A stretch of DNA of 64,000 nt. Source: Niveispirillum cyanobacteriorum (lineage in GTDB: Bacteria > Pseudomonadota > Alphaproteobacteria > Azospirillales > Azospirillaceae). Below the pieces are notes generated by a model. That model was given only the letters and a program-made list of their open reading frames with translations, had not been told where the DNA came from and ran no database searches. Shown piece by piece: positions 36,531 to 45,241 of the stretch. The stretch is taken from positions 1,544,501 through 1,608,500 of the forward strand of contig NZ_CP025611.1 in NCBI RefSeq assembly GCF_002868735.1, in the 5' to 3' direction. Each line of letters begins with the position of its first letter. Position 1 is the first letter of the stretch. Both the position numbers and the translations under genes were made by a program.

Positions 36531-37460
36531 ATGCCACCTTTTAATCCCAAAGACAATGAAATGGATAGACCGATCACCAAGCAAACAGAGCAACACCCAG
36601 AAGAAAGTGAACACTCCAGCCTATCAGGTATCGTCACGTTTCGCATCAAGCCATCACAGGTAGGGCTTGATGGCTATTTCTTAGTGGGCGATGTTTATTT
36701 CAACGAAGGCCAAATATATGCATCTGAAGATGCATATATATCCTTTTTTCTCAAAAAGGCAAAAATTTCCGCCTCTTGTGTCGATTGCACCTTCGATACA
36801 GAATCAATTTCCTTTTCGATTTCCGATATTGACAATAGAAAATTCACACTAAAAGTTGTTGACTCAAAGGAGTCTGCTGTATCTAAAGTCGCCGAGGCTG
36901 AGGGCGAAGCATCTTTTCCTGCAAAATCTGAAATCCCAGTTTCTTTATCAGGAAAATTTGGTGGAAAAATAAAATCGGAAAATACGCACGTTCGTAAAGA
37001 GGAAATTGCCCCATCCGATAACATCATGATAGAAAATTTTACTGTTCTCGATTTATCCAGAGCGCCAAGTAATATTAGTTGGAATATATCAGCAAGCAAG
37101 AACAATAATACCGTTAACCATGGAATACCAAATGGGGTAATTTACGGAAGTCGTCTAAATACTCCAGGAGGACAGCTAGGTTATGTAATTGATAAAAATG
37201 TTGGCGGCAAGGTTCAATTTGGAATAGAGGTAAATATTTGTGATATTCACTGGGTAATTCCAAGTGACAATGGCTTTTACTCTAGACTTATTCAGAAAAT
37301 TCCTGGCTTTATTGGAAAGAAAATTCGCGAAATCACTGATCCAACAAGTGTTGAGGCAATGGTAGCTAGAACGTTTTTGGCTAAAAAAATTTTACGCGAG
37401 AATTGCTTGGCTGTAATTTCCAGAAACGAGGGCGACAAGAATGAAAAAATCAATGATTGA
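36531..37460 (+). CDS. AT-rich protein of unknown function, partner of the STAND NTPase
   Basis: I do not recognise a family. The 309-residue product is beta-strand-rich and soluble, with no signal peptide; charged N-terminus (TEQHPEESEHSS), then segments such as IVTFRIKPSQVGLDGYFLVG and GKVQFGIEVNICDIHWVIP. It is strongly AT-rich, unlike flanking genes, marking recent transfer. The start is uncertain: an earlier TTG at 36480 and a later ATG at 36561 are possible. The last 20 bp overlap the NTPase start in another frame, implying coupling. By position it could be the effector or ligand-sensing partner of the NTPase, which is inference. Confidence 0.65.
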   Translation: MPPFNPKDNEMDRPITKQTEQHPEESEHSSLSGIVTFRIKPSQVGLDGYFLVGDVYFNEGQIYASEDAYISFFLKKAKISASCVDCTFDTESISFSISDIDNRKFTLKVVDSKESAVSKVAEAEGEASFPAKSEIPVSLSGKFGGKIKSENTHVRKEEIAPSDNIMIENFTVLDLSRAPSNISWNISASKNNNTVNHGIPNGVIYGSRLNTPGGQLGYVIDKNVGGKVQFGIEVNICDIHWVIPSDNGFYSRLIQKIPGFIGKKIREITDPTSVEAMVARTFLAKKILRENCLAVISRNEGDKNEKIND

Positions 37461-40350
37461 TACTATTTTTTCAGATGATGAGATTCGTAACTTTTTATAT
37501 GTTCTATCGTCAGAAAATGAAAGTATTGGTTCGTTGGCTGATCTATTAAATTTGAACCCAAAGTCAGACTTTGTTAATTTAGATTTTTCTGGCATTGATT
37601 TTTCAAATAGGGATCTGCGTGGCTTCCGGTTTACCGGATCAGTATTCACCGGTGCGAACTTAAGCGGTATTATCGTTGACAGAGAGACAGCGCAAACTAT
37701 AGATCATCGCGATGCCTTCATATCTGGTGAAAATCCAATAATTATACAAGAAATGGTCGAAAACATAGAATATAAAAGTCGATTACAGTCGTTTTTGCAC
37801 TCCGACAATAAAATTAAAGATCGGAAAATCTTCCTCCGCCCTAACAAGCCGTCAGCTTTCCGGAAAGATATGTTATCCGCGAGTGAGTTGCTGACAGCTC
37901 GCTATAGTGCCCTATCTTTGCGTGGCCGCGACAAGGAAATGAACACGCTGTTAGAGTGGGCACAAGCACCCGAGCCCGTTGGAATATTGCTCCTCACTGG
38001 CCCCGCGGGCTACGGGAAAACTCGCCTCGCCCTTGAACTCTGCCGCCAATTGGAACAGCAGGGCTGGCTTACCGGCTTCCTGCTGGACCGGCTACCCGAC
38101 CTGTCCAATATCCGGCTTTCCGACCTTTTCGACAGTACCCGCCCCACCCTGATCACCATCGACTATGCCGCCGGTCGGATGGAGGATGTGCGCCGCTTCA
38201 CCGGCCTTGCCGATAAATGGGGTGGCCGGCTGCGCCTGCTGCTGATCGAGCGGGAGGCTGGCGATTGGTGGGCTAACCGAAAGAACCTGCCGGACCCTGC
38301 CGGTGCCATGTTGCGCGGACCTGCTTGTATCCCTGATCCGCTGGAGGTACCACCTCTACCTACTGGCATACCGGCAGAGGTCTTCGCCGAGGCCGCCGCA
38401 CATTTCGCCTCCCAGCTAGGCATCTCTCCCGATCAGATCGACGCCCCCACCGCCTGGCCCGATATGGGCTCACCCCAACTAGTTCACGCCCAGGCCCTGC
38501 TGGCGGTGGAGGCGGCACGCGACGGCACCAAACCGCCGACCACGACGCAGGACGATATTTTGGACCATTTACTGTTGCGCGAGCAGCACGTCTGGCGCAG
38601 CGCCGCCCGCCTGAGCGATAGCGACAATGCCAAGCTGTCCGACATCCGCGCCATCGTTACACTGCTGACCATGACCGCCCCCAATCACGGTGACGACACC
38701 CCCGTCCTGATTCGCCGCCTACCGCGCCTAGCCGACCATAGCGGCGAAACCCTCGCCCAATGGCTGACCGCCCTACACCCACTCTATGGAGAGGGCGACC
38801 TACTACGCGGCCTCGAACCGGATCTGCTGGGAGAACATCTGATCTGGCGCACGGTCACATCCCCCACCGACCCCCTGCTGATTGCCGCCACGGGACCGGA
38901 CGCCAGTGGGGCCCAGGCCCAAACGGCCCTGACCCTACTAAACCGCCTTGCCGCCCGTAAGCCGGAAGCGGTAGGCTGGCTACGCGCCATCCTCGACCGG
39001 GAATTCAGCCGTCTGGCCGTACCAGCGTTCCGAGTGGCGCTAGAACAGTCCCTACCGATGGCTGCCCTGTTCCGGGCGGTGATGGACCGGCTCACTTTTG
39101 ATCAGGCGCTGACTTTATCGGACTTGCTACCTGAGTACACAACCGAACTTCGTGAAATCGCTGCACAGGTGGAACAGCGACTGGTAGACCTACCCCAGCA
39201 GCCAGATGCTCCACCAGAGGCCCTGTCCTTCAGGGCGAAACATTTGAACAACCTGTCCGTCCGCCTATCCGACCTGGGAAAGCGGGAAGAAGCCTTGGCG
39301 GCGGTGGAAGAGGCAGTAGCCATCCACTACACCCTCGCCAACACACGGCCAGACACCTTCATCGCCGATCTGGCAACGGCCTTGAACAACCTGTCAGTCC
39401 GCCTGTCCGACATGGGGCAGTGGGAAAGAGCCCTGGCGGCGGTGGAGGAGGCCGTCAACCTCTACCGCACCCTTGCCGAAAAACAGCCCGACTCATTCCT
39501 GCCCGATCTGGCAACAGCCCTTAACAACCGATCAAGCCGCCTGTCCGACTTGGGACAGCGGGAAAGAGCGCTGGCGGCGGTAGAGGAGGCCGTCAACCTC
39601 TACCGCACCCTTGCCGAAAAACAGCCCGACTCATTCCTGCCCGATCTGGCAACAGCCCTTAACAACCGATCAAGCCGCCTGTCCGACTTGGGACAGCGGG
39701 AAAGAGCGCTGGCGGCGGTGGAGGAGGCGGTTTCCATCCACCGCACCCTTGCCGAAACACGACCCGATGCCTTTCTGCCCGATCTAGCATCTTCCCTGAA
39801 CAACCTGTCCGTCCACCTGTCCGCCCTGGGGCAGCGGGAACGGGCGCTGGCGGCGGTGGAGGAGGCGGTAGGGCTCTACCGCACCCTTGCCGAAACACGG
39901 CCCGATGCCTTCCTGCCCGATCTGGCAGGTGCCCTGAACAACCTGTCCAACCGCCTGTCCAACCTGGGGCAGCGGGAAAGGGCGCTGGCGGCGGCGGAGG
40001 AAGCGGTAGCCATCCGCCGCACCCTTGCCGATACACGGCCCGATGCCTTCCTACCCGATCTGGCTCTGTCCATATCCGTTCTGCGGAACCGGCTGCGCGA
40101 GGTAGGGCGGTTTGACGATGCCCTGGCCGCCGCGCGGGAAGCGGCAAGTATGCTGTTTCCGTACTTCTGCCGCCTGCCTGCCGCCTTCGGTGACCGGATG
40201 CTGCTTTTCATTCGTGACTACACCCAAAGCGCGCAGGAGGCCGGGCAGGAACCCGATCCCGCTTTGCTGGATCCCATCGTCGCCGCCCTCATCGAACACG
40301 GCTTCCTGCTGCCCCCAGACGCCAAAACCGACGCCCCCTCGCCCACCTGA
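37441..40350 (+). CDS. STAND-type P-loop NTPase with TPR-like repeats
   Basis: 969-residue multidomain protein resembling bacterial NLR-like STAND ATPases. Residues 40-76 form a short pentapeptide-type stretch (LDFSGIDFSNRDLRGFRF), then a linker and a P-loop domain with Walker A GPAGYGKT (187-194) and Walker-B-like LITIDYA (237-243), then a helical winged-helix-like region to about 590, and about seven 46-residue TPR-type repeats (600-900; consensus LNNLSxRLSxLGQRERALAAxEEAVxxxRTLA). The first ~430 bp are AT-rich, the rest GC-rich, so the gene looks chimeric. It overlaps the unknown partner gene. A sensor/signalling role, possibly in defence, is inferred. Confidence 0.8.
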   Translation: MKKSMIDTIFSDDEIRNFLYVLSSENESIGSLADLLNLNPKSDFVNLDFSGIDFSNRDLRGFRFTGSVFTGANLSGIIVDRETAQTIDHRDAFISGENPIIIQEMVENIEYKSRLQSFLHSDNKIKDRKIFLRPNKPSAFRKDMLSASELLTARYSALSLRGRDKEMNTLLEWAQAPEPVGILLLTGPAGYGKTRLALELCRQLEQQGWLTGFLLDRLPDLSNIRLSDLFDSTRPTLITIDYAAGRMEDVRRFTGLADKWGGRLRLLLIEREAGDWWANRKNLPDPAGAMLRGPACIPDPLEVPPLPTGIPAEVFAEAAAHFASQLGISPDQIDAPTAWPDMGSPQLVHAQALLAVEAARDGTKPPTTTQDDILDHLLLREQHVWRSAARLSDSDNAKLSDIRAIVTLLTMTAPNHGDDTPVLIRRLPRLADHSGETLAQWLTALHPLYGEGDLLRGLEPDLLGEHLIWRTVTSPTDPLLIAATGPDASGAQAQTALTLLNRLAARKPEAVGWLRAILDREFSRLAVPAFRVALEQSLPMAALFRAVMDRLTFDQALTLSDLLPEYTTELREIAAQVEQRLVDLPQQPDAPPEALSFRAKHLNNLSVRLSDLGKREEALAAVEEAVAIHYTLANTRPDTFIADLATALNNLSVRLSDMGQWERALAAVEEAVNLYRTLAEKQPDSFLPDLATALNNRSSRLSDLGQRERALAAVEEAVNLYRTLAEKQPDSFLPDLATALNNRSSRLSDLGQRERALAAVEEAVSIHRTLAETRPDAFLPDLASSLNNLSVHLSALGQRERALAAVEEAVGLYRTLAETRPDAFLPDLAGALNNLSNRLSNLGQRERALAAAEEAVAIRRTLADTRPDAFLPDLALSISVLRNRLREVGRFDDALAAAREAASMLFPYFCRLPAAFGDRMLLFIRDYTQSAQEAGQEPDPALLDPIVAALIEHGFLLPPDAKTDAPSPT
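39451..39726. repeat. Two near-identical 138-bp tandem copies in the TPR region
   Basis: The 138-bp blocks at 39451-39588 and 39589-39726 differ at a single base (TAGAGGAG versus TGGAGGAG), while the other TPR units are clearly diverged. This indicates recent duplication or gene conversion, and probable repeat-number variation among strains. Confidence 0.9.
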
Positions 40351-40379
40351 CGCGCCGTTGCTGGTATTGCATTTTCTTG

Positions 40380-40488
40380 GTCATCCCCGCGAAAGCGGGG
40401 ACCCAGCGTCAAGGCGCGGTTAGCGCCGATATAAGTCATGTCGCAGCTATCGCTGCTCTCGCTGGGTCCCCGCTTTCGCGGGGATGAC
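40380..40488. repeat. Inverted copies of a dispersed palindromic element
   Basis: Arms of 29 bp at 40380-40408 and 40460-40488 are exact inverted copies of GTCATCCCCGCGAAAGCGGG plus 9 more bases. Each arm is itself a hairpin. The same core (GTCATCCCgGCGAAAGCcGGG) recurs at 53611-53646 and inside the HTH gene near 52823, so it is a dispersed REP-like family. Fifty-one bases lie between the arms. Confidence 0.85.
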
Positions 40489-41007
40489 GTTACGAGGCAC
40501 CATCGGCCAGCGCAGGATCGCCCATCAACTACTGACTTTCCACCCCCATCCCTGCTATCCTCTCCCCATCAACGCCAACCTTGCGCCCACCCCGATCCGG
40601 CCTCCCCCAAAGGCCGGAAACGCCCGCTTTCTGCCGCCTTTGTTGGAGCCATCCCGAATGAAACACGCGTCCTTTCCATGTTTCACAGGGTTGCGCAGGC
40701 ACCGCCGCGCGCCCCACCACGCGTGCCGCCACCGCCTCTGAAACCAACCCGCAAACCATGTTTCACATGGTTGCGCAGCCGCCCGCCGCACCGTCGACCC
40801 CATCGCCCTACGGCCAGTGAAACATCACCGCACCCCGTGTCTCACAATGTTTCACAGGACCGGAAACCACCGCCGACGCCCAAGCCCATTTGATGCGTCG
40901 GGAAAGTTTTTTCCCCGTTGACAGAATCCTAACCATACCGCATCACTTCCGATATCGGATGTATTGTGCGGTGCGGGGATGGCCCTGGGCCGGAGATGGG
41001 GTGGAAG
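40489..41007. other. Intergenic region with TGTTTCACA repeats
   Basis: About 520 bp with no convincing gene; open frames here are proline-rich translations of GC-rich spacer. It contains CCATGTTTCACAGGGTTGCG (40676) and CCATGTTTCACATGGTTGCG (40756), 80 bp apart, GTGAAACAT (40817) and ATGTTTCACAGG (40847). The related motif AATGTTTCACAGG also recurs at 52340-52454. The last 100 bp probably carry the ABC-transporter promoter. Confidence 0.6.
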
Positions 41008-42885
41008 ATGTTTGCCGGCATGTTGCGCGCCGGGATGCGCGCGGTGCGTATTGATAGTTTGGAGCGTCAGGACCAGGATTTCGCCTGGGAGGATCAGGAG
41101 CAGCCCAAGCCCCTGTCGCCAAAGCCCTTTACCTTCATGTGGGGCCTGATCCGGGAGAAATTCGCGGGCCGGCTGACCCTGATGGTGCTGGCTGTCTCCA
41201 TCGGTCAGGGGATTGAGGCGTTTGAGCCTTATGCCCTGAAGGCCGTGGTCGATGCCTTGACGCAGGCCACGGGCGGGGCGCCTGCCAACGACGTGCTGGG
41301 TCTGGGCGTGATGGGCTGGTTCGTCATGCTGCTGGCCATCTGGCTGGGCAGCATGGGCATGTACCGCGTCTATCAGATCGTGGATATCTACACCTCGCCC
41401 TCCATCCGGGCGCTGGCGCAGAAGCGGATGTTCGCCTGGCTGCTGGGGCACAGCCCCCGCTATTTCCAGGATAATTTCGCAGGGAAATTGGGGCAGAAGA
41501 TCAAGCAGGGGGCCAACGCCGTCCTGGGCGTGATCGAAATCCTGATGTGGGATGTCATCCGCGTCCTGGTGCTGCTGGCTGTGGCACTGGCCCTGCTCTG
41601 GACGGCGTCGCCCGTCTTCTCCGCCGTGCTGGCGGTGTGGATGGTCGTCTATGTGGCCGTGTCGGGCTGGCTGGCCCGCCATTGCTTCTCCCTGTCAGAG
41701 AAGATGAGCGAGGCTGTGTCCAGCTCGTCGGGCCGGATCATCGACGCCATCACCAATGCCGACCTGATCCGCGGCTTTGCCCGCACCCTGTTCGAACGGT
41801 CCTTCCTGGGCCATTACGTGAATGAGGAGCGGTTTCGGTCGCGCCGGCTGCGCTGGTTCCTGGTGGCCATGCGCCTGTTCCAGATGCTGTCCATCGTGGC
41901 GCTTCTGGGTGCCTTGGTCTGGGTCGCCATCCACCGCACCCTGTCGGGCGGCATGACGGTCGGCGAATTCACGCTGGTCTTCACGCTGGCCTTCCAGATT
42001 TCCAATACCGTCTGGCACCTGTCCGACCGCATGCTGACCTTCTTTGAGGAACTGGGCACGCTGTCAGAGGCGCTGGATCTGGTGTCAGCCCCGCATGAGA
42101 TCACCGACACGGTCGGCGCCCCGCCGCTGCGCGTGCGGGCCGGCGGGATTGAGCTGCGGGAGGTGCATTTCAGCTTCGCCGACGGCACCAAGGTCTTCAA
42201 CGGCCTGAACCTGACGATCAAGCCCGGCGAAAAGGTCGGGCTGGTGGGTCGGTCGGGCGCTGGCAAAAGCACCCTGGTCCGCCTGATCCGGCGTCAGTAT
42301 GACCCGCAATATGGCCGCGTGCTGATCGATGGTCAGGACATCGCCCATGTCACGCTGCAAAGCCTGAATGAGGCGGTGGCCGAGGTGCCGCAGCAGCCGG
42401 GCGTATTCCACCGGACGGTGGGGGAGAACATCGCCTATGGCAAGCCGGGGGCCGGCCTGGAGGAAATCCGCGCCGCCGCCGTGAAGGCCCATGCGGACGA
42501 GTTCATCATGAAGCGTCCGACAGGGTACGACACGATCGTGGGCGAACAGGGGGTGAAGCTGTCCGGTGGGGAGCGTCAACGCGTGGCCATCGCCCGCGCG
42601 CTGCTGAAGGACAGCCCCATCCTGGTGCTGGACGAGGCGACGAGTGCGCTGGACAGCGAGTCGGAGCATCTGATCCAGGGCGCGCTTTGGACCCTGATGG
42701 AAGGCCGTACGGTCATCGCCATCGCCCACCGCCTGTCCACCATCACCGAAATGGACCGCATCCTCTATCTGGAGGGCGGCAAGGTGGTGGAGGAAGGCAG
42801 CCATCACGAGCTGCTGGCCATGGGCGGTCGCTATGCCCAGCTCTGGCACCGGCAGTCGGGCGGCTTCCTGGCGGCGGCAGAGTAA
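41008..42885 (+). CDS. ABC transporter, fused permease and ATPase (exporter type)
   Basis: Half-transporter of the ABC exporter (MsbA/HlyB-like) type, 625 residues: six transmembrane helices in about residues 50-330, then an ATPase domain with Walker A GRSGAGKS at 414-421, the signature LSGGERQ at 518-524, Walker B ILVLDE at 538-543, and the H-loop AIAHRLS. The chosen ATG (MFAGMLRAG) follows GGGGTGGAAG at suitable distance; an ATG 12 bases earlier is a fallback. It would work as a homodimer or with another half-transporter; the substrate is unknown. No accessory genes lie alongside. Confidence 0.93.
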   Translation: MFAGMLRAGMRAVRIDSLERQDQDFAWEDQEQPKPLSPKPFTFMWGLIREKFAGRLTLMVLAVSIGQGIEAFEPYALKAVVDALTQATGGAPANDVLGLGVMGWFVMLLAIWLGSMGMYRVYQIVDIYTSPSIRALAQKRMFAWLLGHSPRYFQDNFAGKLGQKIKQGANAVLGVIEILMWDVIRVLVLLAVALALLWTASPVFSAVLAVWMVVYVAVSGWLARHCFSLSEKMSEAVSSSSGRIIDAITNADLIRGFARTLFERSFLGHYVNEERFRSRRLRWFLVAMRLFQMLSIVALLGALVWVAIHRTLSGGMTVGEFTLVFTLAFQISNTVWHLSDRMLTFFEELGTLSEALDLVSAPHEITDTVGAPPLRVRAGGIELREVHFSFADGTKVFNGLNLTIKPGEKVGLVGRSGAGKSTLVRLIRRQYDPQYGRVLIDGQDIAHVTLQSLNEAVAEVPQQPGVFHRTVGENIAYGKPGAGLEEIRAAAVKAHADEFIMKRPTGYDTIVGEQGVKLSGGERQRVAIARALLKDSPILVLDEATSALDSESEHLIQGALWTLMEGRTVIAIAHRLSTITEMDRILYLEGGKVVEEGSHHELLAMGGRYAQLWHRQSGGFLAAAE

Positions 42886-42925
42886 GTTCACACCTCACCC
42901 CGTGCTGAGGCGGGGTCACTCGGAG

Positions 42926-42958
42926 GGGGCGGATCGACAGGGTCCGTCCCCTATTTTT
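42926..42958 (+). terminator. Terminator downstream of the ABC transporter
   Basis: Stem of about 9 bp, GGGGGCGGA paired with TCCGTCCCC (one G-U), followed by TATTTTTCG, 40 bp after the stop codon. An ACCCCG / CGGGGT hairpin lies just before it. Confidence 0.7.
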
Positions 42959-42974
42959 CGTTTAGCGCAGACAA

Positions 42975-43006
42975 GAAAAAAGCGCCTCGACCAAGTCGGG
43001 CGCTTT
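42975..43006 (-). terminator. Terminator downstream of tRNA-Gln
   Basis: On the minus strand the stem GGCGCTT pairs with AAGCGCC and is followed by a T-run (TTTTTT); it sits just past the 3' end of the tRNA. Confidence 0.75.
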
Positions 43007-43014
43007 CGAGAAGG

Positions 43015-43088
43015 TGGCTGGGGGACTAGGATTCGAACCTAGACTGGCGGAGTCAGAGTCCGCTGTCCTACCGTTAGACGATCCCCCA
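43015..43088 (-). tRNA. tRNA-Gln (anticodon CTG)
   Basis: A 74-nt cloverleaf can be drawn on the minus strand: acceptor TGGGGGA / TCCCCCA, anticodon stem GCGGA / TCCGC with loop CTCTGAC (anticodon CTG, reads CAG), and T-arm CTAGG TTCGAAT CCTAG. CCA is encoded. It is transcribed away from the ppx/gppA gene. Confidence 0.95.
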
Positions 43089-43363
43089 TCCGATCCGGCG
43101 TTTCGCGGCGTGAACCGCGTCTTCCGTCGGGGTGGGCGGGCTTATAGCATCGGGTTTTCAGGTTGTGAACCCCTTTCTTCACATAAAAATGCATAAGGGC
43201 TAAACGCTGACTGCCGACCCGCCTGTTCACCGCCGGTCAGGGAAGGGCTGCTTGAACGGCGCTTGCGGGCGGGCAGGCATCGGTTACGATAGGGTGACAG
43301 AGTTTTGAACATCACCCATATCCGTTGCAGGACGGAACACAGCCATCAAAGGGATCAGGCAAA

Positions 43364-44422
43364 GTGGATAATGGTGCGGCAGGCAGAACCGGGATGGACC
43401 CGGCGCCAGGTGGGGCGGAAATCCCCACGGGCGATGCCGCCTGCGCCAACCGCGCGCCGGTTCTGGCAGCGCTGGATCTGGGCACCAACAATTGCCGCCT
43501 GCTGATCGCCCGGCCCTGCCGTGAAGGGTTCCGGGTCATCGACGCCTTTTCCCGCATCGTGCGCCTGGGTGAGGGGCTGACCCGCAGCGACCGGCTTTGC
43601 GATGACGCCATGTCCCGCACGGTGCAGGCGCTGAAGGTCTGCCGATCGAAGATGGAGCGGCGGGGCGTCAGCCATCTGCGCGCCGTGGGGACCGAGGCCT
43701 GCCGCAGGGCCGATAATTGCGATGAATTCCTGACCCGCGTGCAGGACGAGACGGGGCTGGAGATCGAGATCATCAGCCCGAAGGAGGAGGCGCGGCTGGC
43801 CCTGGCCGGTGTCGCCCCCCTGCTGGACGCCAGCATCCAATATGCCATGGTCTTCGATATTGGCGGCGGATCGACGGAGATGATCTGGACCGAACTGGTC
43901 CGGGGCCGCCCGCGCGTAATCGACCAGATCTCGGTACCCCTGGGTGTCGTCAACCTGACGGAGACCTATGGCGGCGACCGGGTCTGCCCGCATGATTACC
44001 GCCGCATGATGGACCGCGTGGCGGAAGGGCTGGGCGATTTTGATGCCCGCAACGGCATCTCCAAGGCCGTGGCCGAGGGTCGGGTACAGATGCTGGGCGC
44101 GTCGGGCACCGTCACCACGCTGGCCGGCATCCAGATGGGGCTGGCCCGGTACGACCGCAGCCGCGTTGATGGTGCCTTCCTGGACCGGGATAAGGCGCGG
44201 TCGATTTCGGAAACGCTGCTGGGCCTGGACTACATGGGCCGGGCCGGACAGCCCTGCGTGGGCCGTGACCGTGCCGATCTGGTCGTTGCCGGCTGCGCCA
44301 TTCTGGACGCCATCTGGCGGCAATGGCCGGTGCCGCAATTGCGGATCGCCGACCGGGGCGTGCGGGAGGGTATCCTGTGCGAGCTGGCCGCCGCCGCCCG
44401 TCACCGGCGCCGACGCGGCTAG
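43364..44422 (+). CDS. Ppx/GppA exopolyphosphatase family protein
   Basis: Exopolyphosphatase/guanosine pentaphosphatase-family enzyme, 352 residues with a GTG start, probably dealing with polyphosphate or pppGpp. It has the ASKHA-type VLAALDLGTNNCRLLIA at about 32-48, the VGTEACRRADN region, VFDIGGGSTEMIW near 170, and the GASGTVTTLAG motif near 245. The start is uncertain: a TTG at 43325 and an ATG 30 bases downstream are alternatives. The gene immediately precedes rlmE, the usual alphaproteobacterial order. Confidence 0.88.
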   Translation: MDNGAAGRTGMDPAPGGAEIPTGDAACANRAPVLAALDLGTNNCRLLIARPCREGFRVIDAFSRIVRLGEGLTRSDRLCDDAMSRTVQALKVCRSKMERRGVSHLRAVGTEACRRADNCDEFLTRVQDETGLEIEIISPKEEARLALAGVAPLLDASIQYAMVFDIGGGSTEMIWTELVRGRPRVIDQISVPLGVVNLTETYGGDRVCPHDYRRMMDRVAEGLGDFDARNGISKAVAEGRVQMLGASGTVTTLAGIQMGLARYDRSRVDGAFLDRDKARSISETLLGLDYMGRAGQPCVGRDRADLVVAGCAILDAIWRQWPVPQLRIADRGVREGILCELAAAARHRRRRG

Positions 44423-44512
44423 GCTGGGTTGCTGAGCCGCCGCTTGCCAGCAAGGCCGGTTCCGGCGATGGTAGCCGCTTGATCTTCCTTATCGTTTGAT
44501 GGCGCTTATTCC

Positions 44513-45238
44513 ATGACCAAGTCCTCCGGCAACGTCCCCACCGGTCGCAATCAGGCCGTGCGCGTGAAAACCGCCAAGCGGCGGTCGGTGTCGTCGGCCC
44601 GCTGGCTGGAACGGCAGTTGAACGACCCCTATGTGGCCGAGGCCAGAAAGCGCGGCTTCCGCAGCCGTGCTGCCTTCAAGCTTTTGCAGCTGGATGAGAA
44701 GTTCGGCTTTCTAAAGCGTGGGCAGCGCATTGTCGATCTGGGTGCCGCCCCTGGCGGCTGGACCCAGATCGCCGTGGACCGGTCCAAGTCGGACAAGGGC
44801 GGCACCGGTCAGGTGATCGGCATCGATCTGCTGGAGATGGAGCCAGTGCCCGGCGCCACAACCTTCCAGATGGATTTCACCATTCCGGAGGCGCCGGCCC
44901 GACTGAAGGCCCTGCTACAAGGTCCTGCCGATATCGTGATGTCGGACATGGCCGCCAACACAACCGGCCATACCCAGACCGACCATCTGCGCATCGCCGG
45001 CCTGGCAGAGATGGCCTATCAGTTCGCGGTCGAGGTGCTGGCTCCCGGCGGCACCTTCATCTGCAAGTTATTCCAGGGCGGGGCGGAGCGGGAACTTCTG
45101 GCCCAGATGAAGAAGGACTTCGCCACCGTCCGCCACGCCAAGCCCGCCGCCAGCCGGCAAGACAGCAGCGAGACCTATCTGGTCGCCATGGGCTTCCGCA
45201 ATGTCGCTGCCCCCGCTGCTGCGCCTGACGAAGCATAA
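44513..45238 (+). CDS. rlmE: 23S rRNA (uridine-2'-O-)-methyltransferase RlmE
   Basis: SAM-dependent ribose methyltransferase that modifies U2552 of 23S rRNA (RrmJ/FtsJ). The 241-residue protein has a basic N-terminus, the SAM-binding VDLGAAPGGWTQIAV near 73-87, the catalytic K-D-K-E set visible in RSRAAFKLL (Lys56), the SDMAANTTGH segment, and FICKLFQGG. Ends in a short Ala-rich tail. Preceded by ppx/gppA at 90 bp. Confidence 0.95.
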   Translation: MTKSSGNVPTGRNQAVRVKTAKRRSVSSARWLERQLNDPYVAEARKRGFRSRAAFKLLQLDEKFGFLKRGQRIVDLGAAPGGWTQIAVDRSKSDKGGTGQVIGIDLLEMEPVPGATTFQMDFTIPEAPARLKALLQGPADIVMSDMAANTTGHTQTDHLRIAGLAEMAYQFAVEVLAPGGTFICKLFQGGAERELLAQMKKDFATVRHAKPAASRQDSSETYLVAMGFRNVAAPAAAPDEA

Positions 45239-45241
45239 GAC

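Noticed and set aside
39241-40140. CRISPR array
   Set aside because: Repeats are 138 bp, contiguous without spacers, and encode TPR units in frame.
40676-40858. Functional parS site
   Set aside because: Only half-site-like TGTTTCAC motifs occur; no full TGTTTCACGTGAAACA and no parA/parB nearby.
40438-40893. Proline-rich open frame in the gap after the NTPase
   Set aside because: Low-complexity translation of GC-rich spacer and repeat DNA; no ribosome-binding site.
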